A DNA stretch of 64,000 bases from Arthrobacter agilis (GTDB lineage Bacteria > Actinomycetota > Actinomycetes > Actinomycetales > Micrococcaceae), in the NCBI RefSeq assembly GCF_030816075.1, contig NZ_JAUSXO010000001.1:2790001-2854000 (forward strand), in the 5' to 3' direction. Made by a program: the position numbers and the translations under genes. This document shows positions 34,342 to 43,024 of this stretch, piece by piece; the first letter of the stretch is position 1, and each line of letters starts with the position of its first letter. The notes beneath the pieces were generated by a model. The model saw only the letters and a program-made list of their open reading frames with translations, made no database searches and was not told the origin of the DNA.

Positions 34342-35369
34342 CAGGCGAGCTCCTTCACGGTGATCCGGCCGTCCATGTACTGCAGCGTCGCGTCGATGAC
34401 GCTCTCCGACCCGGTGAGTGCGAGGGTGAGGTGCCCGAAGGCCCGTCCACGGATGTCGTTGACGCCGCCGTAGACGAGTTCGAACTCGATCCCTGCCGCC
34501 GCCAGGTCCACGAACACGGATGCCTGGGACGAATCGCCGTCGCGGAACGAGAAGGTCACGATCCTCCCCCGGTGCCGCTCGCGCAGTGCCGACAGCTCGT
34601 CCGGTGAGGGGATGCCGCGGACCACGGTCGAGACGAACCGCCGGGACGAGGCCTCGCGGGGATCGGAGAACACATCGAAGACGTCGCCCTCCTCGACGAT
34701 CCTCCCGCCGTCCATGACGGCGACCTTCGTGGCGAGGGTCTGGATGACGTCCATCTCGTGGGTGATGACCACGATCGTGATACCCAGTTCCTCGTTCACG
34801 CGTCGCAGGAGCCGCAGGACCTCGTGCGTCGTCTCCGGATCGAGCGCCGAGGTCGCCTCGTCCGCGAGCAGGATCTTCGGCGAGGTCGCCAGGGCACGGG
34901 CGATCCCGACGCGCTGCTTCTGGCCCCCCGAGAGCTGCTCGGGGTAGTTCGACGCCTTGTCGGTCAGCCCGACGAACTCGAGCAGCTCCGTGACGCGCGC
35001 GGCGATCTCGTCGCGGCTCCTGCCGGCCACCCGAAGGGGGTAGGCGATGTTGTTCCAGACGGTCTTGGCGCTGAACAGGTTGAACTGCTGGAAGATCATC
35101 CCGATGTCGAGGCGGAGGCGTCGCAGCTGGCGGTCGGGCACGCCGGTGACCTGGACGCCGTCGACGACGATGTCCCCGGCGGTCGCCTTCTCGAGGGCGT
35201 TGATCAGCCGGACGAGGGTGCTCTTGCCCGCCCCGGAGTACCCGATGATCCCGTAGATCTCGCCGGCCTCGATGTCGAGACTGACGTTGTCGATGGCGTG
35301 GACGGGGGCATCCCCGCGCCGCGCGGGCGGGAAGGTCTTGCTGACGTTGCGGAGAGAGATGAGAGGCAT
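34341..35369 (-). CDS. metN: Methionine ABC transporter ATP-binding protein MetN
   Basis: 342 residues. Walker A GYSGAGKST, Q-loop FQQFNLF, signature LSGGQKQR, Walker [13 protein letters not shown] and H-loop VITHEM are intact. The C-terminal ~95 residues are the NIL domain (ferredoxin-like), which binds methionine and trans-inhibits transport. Located between metQ and metI on the minus strand. Confidence 0.95.
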   Translation of the reverse strand: MPLISLRNVSKTFPPARRGDAPVHAIDNVSLDIEAGEIYGIIGYSGAGKSTLVRLINALEKATAGDIVVDGVQVTGVPDRQLRRLRLDIGMIFQQFNLFSAKTVWNNIAYPLRVAGRSRDEIAARVTELLEFVGLTDKASNYPEQLSGGQKQRVGIARALATSPKILLADEATSALDPETTHEVLRLLRRVNEELGITIVVITHEMDVIQTLATKVAVMDGGRIVEEGDVFDVFSDPREASSRRFVSTVVRGIPSPDELSALRERHRGRIVTFSFRDGDSSQASVFVDLAAAGIEFELVYGGVNDIRGRAFGHLTLALTGSESVIDATLQYMDGRITVKELA

Positions 35370-35440
35370 GGTGTCCTTGCTGCAGGGGAGGTGCGGCCGG
35401 CCGGCACACGCACGGCGCCGGCCGGCCGGGGACGGGGTGG

Positions 35441-36328
35441 TCAGCCCTGGGCGCGGGTGTCCTCCTCGACCGTCTCGAGGGACGTCTTCAGCTCGTCGGC
35501 CGGGACCTTCAGGAACTCCGCGGTACCACCGGACGTCTCCTGCACGGCGTCGAGGACCTCCTGGGTGTCCTGGTAGATGCTGACGAGCTTCTGGTAGGTC
35601 TCGTTGTCCTCCTCGCCGGCACGGGAGGCGAAGACGTTCACGTAGGCGGCGGCCGCCGGGTCCGACGGGTCGTCCTTCGCGATGGCGTCGTCGAACTCGA
35701 GTCCCGCGTCCTGCACGAAGTCGTTGTTGATGATCGCCGCCGCGACGTCCGGCAGGGACGTCGGCGTCAGGGACGCGTCCAGGGTGGTGACCTCGACCTT
35801 CGACGCGGCCTCGTCGATGTCGTCGATGGTCGAGAAGGCGCTGCCGCCGTCCTTGAGCGTGACGAGGCCCGCCGACTGGAGGACGAGCAGGCCCCGGGCC
35901 AGGTTGCTCTCGTCGTTCGGCACGGCGACGGTCGACCCCTCGGGGATCTCCTCCACCGAGCCGTACTTGGTCGAATAGAGCCCCAGCGGGTAGATGGCCG
36001 TCGATCCGACGGGCGTGAGCTCCTCGCCGCTCGAGACGTTGTACCGGGCGAGGTACACGAGGTGCTGGAACTGGTTGAGGTCGAGCTCACTCTCGCTCAG
36101 TGCCGGGTTGGGCTGCGTGTATTCGGCGAAGTCGACGACCTCGAGGTCGATGCCCTCCTTCGCGGCCGCGTCGGTCAGCACCGCCCATTCGGGGTCGCTG
36201 GCCCCGACGACGCCGAGCCGGACTTTCTCGGTCTCCCCTCCGGCGCTCGCATCCGAGGGGCCGCACGCGACGGTCAGGGCGAGGAACGGGAGGACGGCAG
36301 CAGCCAGGAGCTTGCGGGATACGGGCAT
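35441..36328 (-). CDS. metQ: Methionine-binding lipoprotein MetQ
   Basis: 295 residues. Lipoprotein signal KLLAAAVLPFLALTVACGPSDAS with the lipobox LTVAC; the mature NlpA/MetQ domain has VRLGVVGASDPEWAVL, NLNQFQH-like LDLNQFQHLVYLA, AIYPLGLYSTKY and IPEGSTVAVPNDESNLARGLL. ATG 36328 is the start; the 46-residue upstream extension is hydrophilic. Preceded by a ~185-nt leader holding the SAM riboswitch. Confidence 0.94.
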   Translation of the reverse strand: MPVSRKLLAAAVLPFLALTVACGPSDASAGGETEKVRLGVVGASDPEWAVLTDAAAKEGIDLEVVDFAEYTQPNPALSESELDLNQFQHLVYLARYNVSSGEELTPVGSTAIYPLGLYSTKYGSVEEIPEGSTVAVPNDESNLARGLLVLQSAGLVTLKDGGSAFSTIDDIDEAASKVEVTTLDASLTPTSLPDVAAAIINNDFVQDAGLEFDDAIAKDDPSDPAAAAYVNVFASRAGEEDNETYQKLVSIYQDTQEVLDAVQETSGGTAEFLKVPADELKTSLETVEEDTRAQG

Positions 36329-36512
36329 GGTTCTTCCTTCGGATGGGGACAGGCCGAGCGGACGGCTCGACCGGGGTGGCGGGGCAGGGAGGTGCGGGGC
36401 CGGGCGCTGGTCGCGCGCCACAGGGCGGCCGGCACTGCCGTCAGGGTGCGTGCATGATCGCTCCACGAGTGAGGAGGTCCCCGGGGCGCCGGTCGGGACG
36501 CAGCGCCTGAGG

Positions 36513-36630
36513 GGCCGTACTTGCCGACTGGGGGACTTGGCCCAGCGGCCGAATCTTCACCTGGAGCACCCCACTACGGGAGAGGGTTGCTGTCCAGCCG
36601 GCCAGGGCCGTTGGCTGGAACTCTTGATTC
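36513..36630 (-). ncRNA. SAM-IV-type S-adenosylmethionine riboswitch (metQNI)
   Basis: The minus strand reads ATCAAGAGTTCCAGCC, GGCTGGACAGCAACCCTC, GTGGGGTGCTCCAGGTGAAG and GGCC in order, the SAM-I/SAM-IV core (GAGUxCCAGC, GCUGGxCxGCAACCCUC, GUGGGGUGCxCC, GGUGAAGA). A 3' hairpin CTGGG/CCCAG follows and covaries with CCGGG/CCCGG in the second copy at 46082. SAM binding should shut off methionine uptake. The rest of the 463-nt gap between metQ and the GAF gene holds its promoter and a terminator. Confidence 0.85.
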
Positions 36631-36638
36631 TTGAGTTG

Positions 36639-36667
36639 ACGGTAGGTGAGGAACCGGTGCCGGACAA
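36639..36667 (-). promoter_or_regulatory. Promoter of the metQNI leader
   Basis: On the minus strand, -35 TTGTCC (36667-36662), 17-nt spacer, -10 TACCGT (36644-36639), placing the start of transcription right at the 5' end of the SAM riboswitch. Just upstream a perfect 10-bp palindrome GTGACGTCAC (36681-36690) could be an activator or repressor site. Confidence 0.65.
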
Positions 36668-36759
36668 ACCCGGGCCGTCCGTGACGTCACAAATGACATC
36701 CTGCAGGGCTGCCGGCCTGCGGCGGCCCGGGTGGGGTCCGGGTGGGGTGCGGATCCGGA

Positions 36760-36779
36760 GCGCACCGCATCCGGTGCGC
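36760..36779 (-). terminator. Hairpin after the GAF-domain gene
   Basis: GCGCACCG / CGGTGCGC arms (8 bp) around a CATC loop, 12 nt after the end of the GAF gene on the minus strand. No U-tract. Probably ends that transcript before the met operon promoter. Confidence 0.6.
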
Positions 36780-36790
36780 CGCGCCCTGGG

Positions 36791-37666
36791 CTAGGCGGCC
36801 GGACCCCGCCAGATCTCGTCCTGGACGAGCTGGGCGAAGGCGCGCAGGTCACGGACGTCGTTCTCCGTGAAGTCCCTCGGCTTGTCGTCCATGACGCACA
36901 GCGAACCGATGCGCCACCCCTCCAGCGTGGTCAGCGGGTGCCCGGCGTACAGGCGGACCCTCGGGCCACCCGTGACGAGGGGGTGGTCCCGGTAGGAGGC
37001 GTCCAGCAGCGCGTCCGGGATCACCAGGGTGCGGTCGGCGGTGACGGTGACCGCGCAGAGGGACAGTTCGAGCGGCAGGTCCTGGCCGATGGGTCCGGCC
37101 AGGGACTTGATCACCTGCCGGTCCTCCGCGATGAGGGCGATCGAGGAGGAACTCACGCCGAACCATTCGCGGGTCCGGGCGGTCAGGCGGTCGAACCGCT
37201 CCTCGGCCCCGGTGTCCAGGAGGCCCGATGTGTACAGGGCCTGCAGCCGCCGGAACTCCTGATCCTCCGTCAGGTCGGACGAGCCGTCCGCCGGGCCGCC
37301 GTCGGACCCGTTGCCGGCCTGGACATGGGGGCGGAGCGCGCGGCGGTCGAACCCGTACCCGTCGGGATCGGTGACGAGCGGCCGGAGGTAGTCCTCGAAG
37401 CCGGAGGAGATCGCCGCCCGGTCGGTGCTGTAGTGCGCACCGTCGGCCATGGACCCGGTGGAGTCGATGATCTCGTTGATGGCGTGGGCGATCAGGTCCC
37501 GGTCACGGCGCGGCAGCCGGGTGAGCCCCCGGAGATATCCCTCGACATCGAACCCGTCGTGGGTGCCGCCCAGTGCCGTGTAGCCCCTGGCTACCTGCTC
37601 GAGCGCTATGCCGGCCGCCCGCGTGGCTTCAAGGGCTGTCCATTGCTGGAGGTACGCATCGGTCAC
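36791..37666 (-). CDS. GAF-domain sensory protein
   Basis: 291 residues. The N-terminal ~140 are helical and unassigned; residues ~145-285 form a GAF domain (FDRLTARTREWFGVSSSSIALIAEDRQ, SLCAVTV, VRLYAGHPLTTLEGWRIGSLCVMDDKPR; all read in short blocks), like stand-alone GAF proteins that read cell redox or small ligands. No output domain is attached, so it must act through a partner. The start is GTG 37666 with AAAGGAA upstream. Divergent from a GAF-ANTAR gene 246 nt away, a natural partner. Confidence 0.8.
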   Translation of the reverse strand: MTDAYLQQWTALEATRAAGIALEQVARGYTALGGTHDGFDVEGYLRGLTRLPRRDRDLIAHAINEIIDSTGSMADGAHYSTDRAAISSGFEDYLRPLVTDPDGYGFDRRALRPHVQAGNGSDGGPADGSSDLTEDQEFRRLQALYTSGLLDTGAEERFDRLTARTREWFGVSSSSIALIAEDRQVIKSLAGPIGQDLPLELSLCAVTVTADRTLVIPDALLDASYRDHPLVTGGPRVRLYAGHPLTTLEGWRIGSLCVMDDKPRDFTENDVRDLRAFAQLVQDEIWRGPAA

Positions 37667-37911
37667 TGGTGGTTCCTTTTCCGTTCGTCGGCGAGCACAG
37701 GACGCTTGAGCCATGAGCCGCCGACGGCTGCCATCCATCCTAGGACTCCGGGGCCGGCCGTGCACGGCTGCCGCCGGGACATCCGCGGGGTGGACAGGAG
37801 CGGCACGGCAGGCGTACCCGCGACCACCGGTCGTACACTTCTTGGCAGTGGGACCCGTTGCGGGCCCTCGACCGCGGCTCAGCAGGGAGCCCCTCCTTCC
37901 GTGAACGACGA

Positions 37912-38682
37912 ATGGACACGTGCCCCATGCCCGACGAAGACGAACTCGCCTACGAGACCGAGCGCGACCCGGTCATGGCGCTCCTGCAGGACATGGTCCT
38001 CGAGAGCGAGGACGTCCAGGGTTTCCTGACCGGACTCGCCACCGTGGCGTCGAAGGCATTCACCGGGTTGTACGGCGAGGTGTTCTGCGGGGTGACGCTG
38101 CTGCGCCCGCGATCCATGATCACCGTCGCGAGCAGCAGCGACCGCGCCCGGGAGGTCGACGAGGTGCAGTACGGCTTCGACGACGGCCCCTGCCTCCGGG
38201 CCGCCCGCACGGGCGAGACCGTGCACATCCGGGATCTCCTGGCCGACGGGCGCTTCCCCGAGTACGGCGAGGCCGTCGCCGCCTACGGGCTGCGCTCCGC
38301 GCTCGGGATCCCCATCCGGCTCGAGAACGGGGCCAGCGCCGGCCTCGACTTCTACTCGACCAGCCCCGACACCTTCGACGAGAAGGGCATCGCGGTGGCC
38401 GAGGGCCTGGCCCGCGATGCCTCCCGGTCCCTGCAGCTGGCCGTGCGCATCGCGGCGCTGAGTGACGACAGCCGGAACCTCAAGGCCGCGATGGCGTCCC
38501 GCACCACGATCGACACCGCCGTCGGCGCGATCATGGCCCAGAACAGGTGCACCCAGCAGGAGGCGTTCGTGATCCTCCGGCGGGCCTCGTCCACCCGGAA
38601 CGTGAAGCTCCGGGACCTCGCCGCGTCCATCCTCGCGTCGGTCGGGCAGACGGAGCCCGTCGAGACCCACTTCGAGCATTGA
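37912..38682 (+). CDS. GAF-ANTAR antitermination regulator
   Basis: 256 residues from ATG 37912 (ATG 37927, MPDEDELAYE, is equally possible; neither has a clear ribosome site). The GAF domain (~25-170) includes GEVFCGVTLLRPRSMITVASSS and YGLRSALGIPIRLENG. The C-terminal ANTAR domain has LKAAMASRTTIDTAVGAIMAQNRCTQQEAFVILRRAS (in blocks: IDTAVGAIMAQNRCT, EAFVILRRAS), with the conserved Ala/Gly/Ile/Met residues for binding dual hairpins in nascent RNA. It should control antitermination at unlinked targets. Confidence 0.87.
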   Translation: MDTCPMPDEDELAYETERDPVMALLQDMVLESEDVQGFLTGLATVASKAFTGLYGEVFCGVTLLRPRSMITVASSSDRAREVDEVQYGFDDGPCLRAARTGETVHIRDLLADGRFPEYGEAVAAYGLRSALGIPIRLENGASAGLDFYSTSPDTFDEKGIAVAEGLARDASRSLQLAVRIAALSDDSRNLKAAMASRTTIDTAVGAIMAQNRCTQQEAFVILRRASSTRNVKLRDLAASILASVGQTEPVETHFEH

Positions 38683-38731
38683 CGGCTGCGGCCTCTGGCG
38701 CGCGCGGCGGCGGTGGGACAGGATGGCGCCC

Positions 38732-39292
38732 ATGAGCGAGGAGACCGGCAGGTGGAGCAGGGCGAGCGTCTACCCGGACATGTGGGTGGACCCGGAGGAC
38801 GATCCGCGGAACAGCGACGGGGTGAGCCCCGACGGTGAGGCGGCGACGTTGCACGAGTACCTCGCGGACTACCGGCTCACGCTCCTGATGAAGTGCGAGG
38901 GCCTCACCCCGCAGCAGTTGGCGCGCCGGTCCGTGCCGCCGTCGACCCTGTCCCTGCTGGGCCTGCTCCGCCACCTCGCCGAGGTGGAGCGCGACTGGCG
39001 CGGCTGGATCTCCCCGGACGAGCGGGTCCCGCCCCTGTACGGCGGTGCGGACGGCGACTTCGAGGGCGCCGTCGCCGACGAGGCGGTGGTCGGGGGCGCC
39101 TTTGCCGACCTGGAGCGCGAGCAGTCCGCCACCGATGCGCTGCTGGCCGCCCACGGCGACCTGGGCGAGCGCGTCGGCGAGGACGGGATCGCCGTCCGGG
39201 AACTGCTGGTGCACCGGATCGAGGAGTACGCGAGGCACTGCGGGCACGCCGACCTGCTGCGGGAATGCATCGACGGCCGCGTGGGGCAGTGA
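38732..39292 (+). CDS. DinB-family (DUF664) protein
   Basis: 186 residues, helical bundle. TLHEYLADYRLTLLMKCEGLTPQQLARRSVPPSTLSLLGLLRHLAEVERDWRGW is the DinB/DUF664 pattern (blocks: GLTPQQLARRSVPPSTLSLLG, LLRHLAEVERDW), with His residues at LRHLAEVE and YARHCGHAD as metal ligands. Some relatives are mycothiol-dependent enzymes; no activity can be assigned. ATG 38732 is chosen over ATG 38723 because the product then starts MSEETGRW. Confidence 0.82.
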   Translation: MSEETGRWSRASVYPDMWVDPEDDPRNSDGVSPDGEAATLHEYLADYRLTLLMKCEGLTPQQLARRSVPPSTLSLLGLLRHLAEVERDWRGWISPDERVPPLYGGADGDFEGAVADEAVVGGAFADLEREQSATDALLAAHGDLGERVGEDGIAVRELLVHRIEEYARHCGHADLLRECIDGRVGQ

Positions 39293-39321
39293 CGCACGCC
39301 TGCCGCGGCTAGGGTCGATCC

Positions 39322-39927
39322 ATGAGCGCCCTCCAGCCCGTCACCCTGCGCGGTACCCGCGTCGTCCTCGAACCGCTCGCCCCGGAGCACCACGACGCCC
39401 TGGTCGCGGCCGCCCGCGACGGCGAGCTCTGGAAGCTCTGGTACACCTCGGTGCCCACACCGGAGGGCATGCGACGCGAGATCGACCGGCGTCTCGCCCT
39501 GCAGGACGCCGGGTCGATGCTGCCCTTCACCGCGCGGCTCGCTGCGGACGGCGGCACAGCCGGCCGGGTCATCGGCATGACGACCTACATGAACATCGAC
39601 CGGGAGACCCCGCGGGTGGAGATCGGCTCCACCTGGAACGCCGCGTCGGCCCAGCGGACGGGCACGAACACGGAGTCCAAGTACCTCCTGCTCCGCCACG
39701 CCTTCGAGGTGCTCGGCTGCCCCGCGGTGGAGTTCCGCACGCACTGGCTCAACCACCAGTCACGCGAGGCGATCACCCGCCTCGGCGCCAAGCAGGACGG
39801 CGTGCTCAGGAGCCACACCCGGGCCGCCAACGGGGAGCTGCGCGACACCGTGGTCTACTCGATCCTCGCCCACGAGTGGCCGATGGTGCGTGATCACCTC
39901 CTCCACAGGATGTCCCGCCACTCCTGA
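39322..39927 (+). CDS. GNAT acetyltransferase, RimJ/RimL-like
   Basis: 201 residues. VTLRGTRVVLEPLAPEHHDAL at the start, VIGMTTYMNIDRETPRVEIGSTW (motif D/A region), NTESKYLLLRHAFEVLGCPAVEFRT and NHQSREAITRLGAKQDGVLRSH are those of RimJ-like N-acetyltransferases that use acetyl-CoA. Target unknown. TAGGGT (39310-39315) ends 6 nt before the ATG (leaderless). Confidence 0.86.
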   Translation: MSALQPVTLRGTRVVLEPLAPEHHDALVAAARDGELWKLWYTSVPTPEGMRREIDRRLALQDAGSMLPFTARLAADGGTAGRVIGMTTYMNIDRETPRVEIGSTWNAASAQRTGTNTESKYLLLRHAFEVLGCPAVEFRTHWLNHQSREAITRLGAKQDGVLRSHTRAANGELRDTVVYSILAHEWPMVRDHLLHRMSRHS

Positions 39928-40093
39928 CGCACCGGCCCTGCGGGTGCGTCCCGGGACCTCCCCGCTCCCGCCGGAGGGCGTTTGTCAACCGGATCCTGCC
40001 CGTACCGCACCGGCTCCGGAAGGCGGAGGATGAAGGCGTCAGACCGCGGCAGCCACGGCGGGCCGCGGACCGGTTCGACAGGAAGCAGAGTCT

Positions 40094-40219
40094 ATGGCGG
40101 ACATTGGTGGAATGGCTGACAAGGCCAAGGACTACGCACAGGACAATCCCGAGAAGGTGGACCAGGCCAAGGACAAGGCCAAGGACGCCGTCGACGGCAA
40201 GGACGGCGATCAGAAGTAG
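40094..40219 (+). CDS. Small highly charged protein, Rv0909-antitoxin/CsbD-like
   Basis: 41 residues: MADIGGMADKAKDYAQDNP, then Lys/Asp-rich helix DQAKDKAKDAVDGKDGDQK. The GMADKAKDYAQDNPEKVDQA pattern resembles short actinobacterial antitoxins of the Rv0909 type and CsbD-like stress proteins. No toxin gene lies beside it, so a stress role may be more likely. AGGAAG is 8 nt upstream of the ATG; a strong terminator follows. Short, but codon use and signals are good. Confidence 0.65.
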   Translation: MADIGGMADKAKDYAQDNPEKVDQAKDKAKDAVDGKDGDQK

Positions 40220-40231
40220 CTGATCCCCTAC

Positions 40232-40263
40232 CGGAGGCCGGGCCGCTCGCGGCCCGGCCTCCG
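40232..40263 (+). terminator. Strong hairpin terminator
   Basis: Perfect 15-bp arms CGGAGGCCGGGCCGC / GCGGCCCGGCCTCCG with a TC loop, 12 nt after the small charged gene. No long U-tract. It insulates the sugar importer from upstream transcription. Confidence 0.85.
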
Positions 40264-40311
40264 TCGTGCCGCGCCCTGTGCAGATCGCTACCGGATTGTG
40301 GCCGCAATCCC

Positions 40312-40340
40312 TTGACCCGCTATTTGTTACCGTTCACAAT
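40312..40340 (+). promoter_or_regulatory. Promoter and LacI-type operator of the ytfQ operon
   Basis: -35 TTGACC (40312-40317), 17-nt spacer, -10 CACAAT (40335-40340). Within spacer and -10 lies TGTTACCGTTCACA (40325-40338), close to the LacI/GalR-family consensus TGTnAnCGnTnACA. A second inverted repeat GGATTG/CAATCC (40293-40310) abuts the -35. No LacI gene is in the window, so the regulator is encoded elsewhere. Confidence 0.7.
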
Positions 40341-40419
40341 TGCCGCAGGGCTCCCCGCCCCTGCAGCAACGACGGTGCAGATAGCCCCTTGCTGTGGTTC
40401 CGATTCCAAGGAGGCAGCA

Positions 40420-41403
40420 GTGTTCAGGAAATCCTTCGTGGCGGTCATCGCCGCCACAACCCTCGCCCTCACGGCCTGCGGCGGTGGGTCCGACGCCGGT
40501 GGCGGCTCCGATGGTGGCGCCGATGACACGATCACGATGGGCTTCGCCCAGGTCGGCGCGGAGAGTGGCTGGCGCACCGCCAACACCAAGTCCGTGCAGG
40601 ACTCCGCGAAGTCGGCGGGCGTCGACCTGAAGTTCTCGGACGCCCAGCAGAAGCAGGAGAACCAGATCAAGGCGATCCGGTCCTACATCCAGCAGCAGGT
40701 GGACGTCATCGCCTTCTCCCCCGTGGTCGAGTCGGGGTGGGACACGGTGCTGAAGGAGGCCAAGGACGCCGAGATCCCCGTCATCCTCACGGACCGTTCG
40801 GTGGATTCCTCCGACACCTCGCTGTACAAGACCTTCCTCGGCTCGGACTTCGTGGAGGAGGGCAAGAAGGCCGGCGAGTGGCTCGTGGAGGACTCGGCCT
40901 CGACCGAGGGCCCCGTGAACATCGTGGAGCTGCAGGGAACCACCGGGGCGGCCCCGGCCATCGACCGGAAGGAGGGCTTCGAGGCCGCCATCGCCGCAGA
41001 TCCGGACCTGAAGATCGTCCAGTCCCAGACCGGAGACTTCACCCGGAGCGGCGGCAAGCAGGTGATGGAGGCGTTCCTGAAGAACACCCCCGACATCGAC
41101 GTGGTCTACGCCCACAACGACGACATGGGCCTCGGCGCCATCGAGGCCATCGAAGCCGCGGGCAAGGTGCCCGGCAAGGACATCAAGATCATCACCGTGG
41201 ACGCCGTGAAGGACGGCATGACCGCCCTCGCGGACGGCAAGATCAACTACATCGTCGAGTGCAACCCGCTCCTCGGTGAGCAGCTCATGGATCTGGCGGC
41301 CAAGGTCGTCGCGGGTGAGGAGGTGCCGGCCCGGGTCGTCACCGAGGAGACCACCTTCACGCCCGAGCAGGCCAAGGAAGTCCTCGCCAGCCGCGAGTAC
41401 TAG
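40420..41403 (+). CDS. ytfQ: Sugar ABC transporter substrate-binding lipoprotein (YtfQ type)
   Basis: 327 residues. The signal SFVAVIAATTLALTACGGG has the lipobox LTAC. The periplasmic-binding-protein-1 fold follows: ITMGFAQVGAESGWRTANTKSV, VDVIAFSPVVESGWDTVLKEA, IPVILTDRSVD, FLGSDFVEEGKKAGEWL and YAHNDDMGLGAIEAIEAAG match YtfQ, which binds galactofuranose in E. coli. Start GTG 40420 with AAGGAGG 5 nt upstream; the longer frame is leader sequence. First gene of ytfQ-ytfR-ytfT-yjfF. Confidence 0.9.
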   Translation: MFRKSFVAVIAATTLALTACGGGSDAGGGSDGGADDTITMGFAQVGAESGWRTANTKSVQDSAKSAGVDLKFSDAQQKQENQIKAIRSYIQQQVDVIAFSPVVESGWDTVLKEAKDAEIPVILTDRSVDSSDTSLYKTFLGSDFVEEGKKAGEWLVEDSASTEGPVNIVELQGTTGAAPAIDRKEGFEAAIAADPDLKIVQSQTGDFTRSGGKQVMEAFLKNTPDIDVVYAHNDDMGLGAIEAIEAAGKVPGKDIKIITVDAVKDGMTALADGKINYIVECNPLLGEQLMDLAAKVVAGEEVPARVVTEETTFTPEQAKEVLASREY

Positions 41404-41500
41404 CAACCGGGTCCGGCCGTCCCGAGGGGCGGCCGGACCACCAGGACAGCAGGGTGCGGCGGGCACGTCCCGCCGCACCTCGGCAGAGGAGCGCACACCC

Positions 41501-43024
41501 ATGAGCGAGACCGTCCCCGTGGTGGACATGAAGGGCATCTCCATCGCCTTCCCTGGCGTGAAGGCGCTCGACGACGTCGACTTCCGTCTGTTCCCCGGAG
41601 AGGTCCATGCCCTGCTGGGGGAGAACGGTGCCGGGAAGTCGACCCTGATCAAGGCGCTGACGGGCGTCTACGCGATCGACGGCGGCACCATCACCGTGCT
41701 GGGCGACCGGCAGAGCTTCAGCACCCCGGCCCAGGCACAGGCGGCCGGGATCAGCACGGTGTACCAGGAGGTGAATCTGTGTCCCAACCTCTCCGTCGAG
41801 GAGAACATCCTGCTCGGCCGTGAGCCGCGCCGGCGCGGCGGGATCCACTGGCGGAACGTCCGCCGGAGGGCGGAGGAGGTCCTCGAGCAGCTGCAGCTGG
41901 GACACATCGATCCCCGGTCCATCCTGTCGTCGCACTCCATCGCCATCCAGCAGCTCGTCGCCATCGCGCGCGCCATGCAGGTGGAGGCCAGGGTGCTGAT
42001 CCTGGACGAACCCACCTCCAGCCTGGACGCGGACGAGGTCCAGCAGCTGTTCTCGGTGATCCGCACGCTCCGGGCCCGGGGCGTCGCGATCCTGTTCGTG
42101 TCCCACTTCCTCGAGCAGGTGTACGAGGTGTCCGACCGCATGACGGTCCTGCGCAACGGCCGGCTCGTGGGCGAGTACCTGACCTCCGAGCTGCCGCGCA
42201 TGGGGCTGATCACCAAGATGATCGGCAAGGAACTCGATGCCCTGGCGGAACTCGAGGAGGCCGAGAGCCGACGCCAGCCCGACCGGACGCAGGAGGTCCC
42301 CTTCCTGCGGGCGGAGGGCCTCGGCAGGAAGGGCTCGGTCCGGGACGTGACCGTCTCCGTCCATGCCGGGGAGATCCTCGGCCTCGCGGGCCTGCTCGGG
42401 TCGGGCCGCACCGAGACGGCCCGGCTGCTCTTCGGTGCCGACCGGGCCGACCAGGGTCGCCTGGACATCGACGGTGCCCCCCGCACCCTGCGCACCCCGC
42501 GCTCCGCCATCGACCGCGGTATCGCGTTCTCCTCCGAGAACCGCAAGGAGGAGGGCCTGATCGGCGACCTCTCGGTGCGCGACAACCTGATCCTGGCGAT
42601 GCAGGCCGGCAAGGGCTGGTGGCGGCGTGTCCCCCGCGCCACCCAGGACGAGCTGGCCGAGCGCTTCATCAGGACCCTCGACATCCGGCCGTCCAACAAG
42701 GACTCGCTGATCCGGGACCTCAGCGGCGGCAACCAGCAGAAGGTGCTGCTCGCCCGCTGGCTCATCACGAATCCGAAACTGCTCATCCTCGACGAACCGA
42801 CGCGAGGTATCGACATCGGCGCGAAGACGCAGATCCAGAGGCTCATCAGCAGCCTCGCGGCCGACGGCATGTCCGTCGTCTTCATCTCGGCGGAACTCGA
42901 GGAAGTGCTGCGCCTCAGCGACCACATCGCCATCCTCAAGGACCGGCAGATGGTGGCGGACATACCCAACGACGGAGTCACCATGGAAGACGTCATGACG
43001 GTCATCGCGGGAACGAACCCATGA
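41501..43024 (+). CDS. ytfR: Sugar ABC transporter ATP-binding protein (YtfR type)
   Basis: 507 residues with two ATPase halves. The first has GENGAGKST, VYQEVNLCPNLSV and LILDEPTSSLD, but its signature is IAIQQL in place of LSGGQ; the second has a degenerate Walker A (GLLGSGRTE), LSGGNQQK and LILDEPTRGIDIG. This asymmetry is normal for ribose/galactofuranose-type ATPases. Preceded by a weak GAGGAGCG ribosome site; stop overlaps the ytfT start (ATGA). Confidence 0.92.
   Translation: MSETVPVVDMKGISIAFPGVKALDDVDFRLFPGEVHALLGENGAGKSTLIKALTGVYAIDGGTITVLGDRQSFSTPAQAQAAGISTVYQEVNLCPNLSVEENILLGREPRRRGGIHWRNVRRRAEEVLEQLQLGHIDPRSILSSHSIAIQQLVAIARAMQVEARVLILDEPTSSLDADEVQQLFSVIRTLRARGVAILFVSHFLEQVYEVSDRMTVLRNGRLVGEYLTSELPRMGLITKMIGKELDALAELEEAESRRQPDRTQEVPFLRAEGLGRKGSVRDVTVSVHAGEILGLAGLLGSGRTETARLLFGADRADQGRLDIDGAPRTLRTPRSAIDRGIAFSSENRKEEGLIGDLSVRDNLILAMQAGKGWWRRVPRATQDELAERFIRTLDIRPSNKDSLIRDLSGGNQQKVLLARWLITNPKLLILDEPTRGIDIGAKTQIQRLISSLAADGMSVVFISAELEEVLRLSDHIAILKDRQMVADIPNDGVTMEDVMTVIAGTNP

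Noticed and set aside
40094-40219. Complete toxin-antitoxin module
   Set aside because: Only the small charged antitoxin-like protein is present; the next genes are a sugar importer, with no toxin frame in between.
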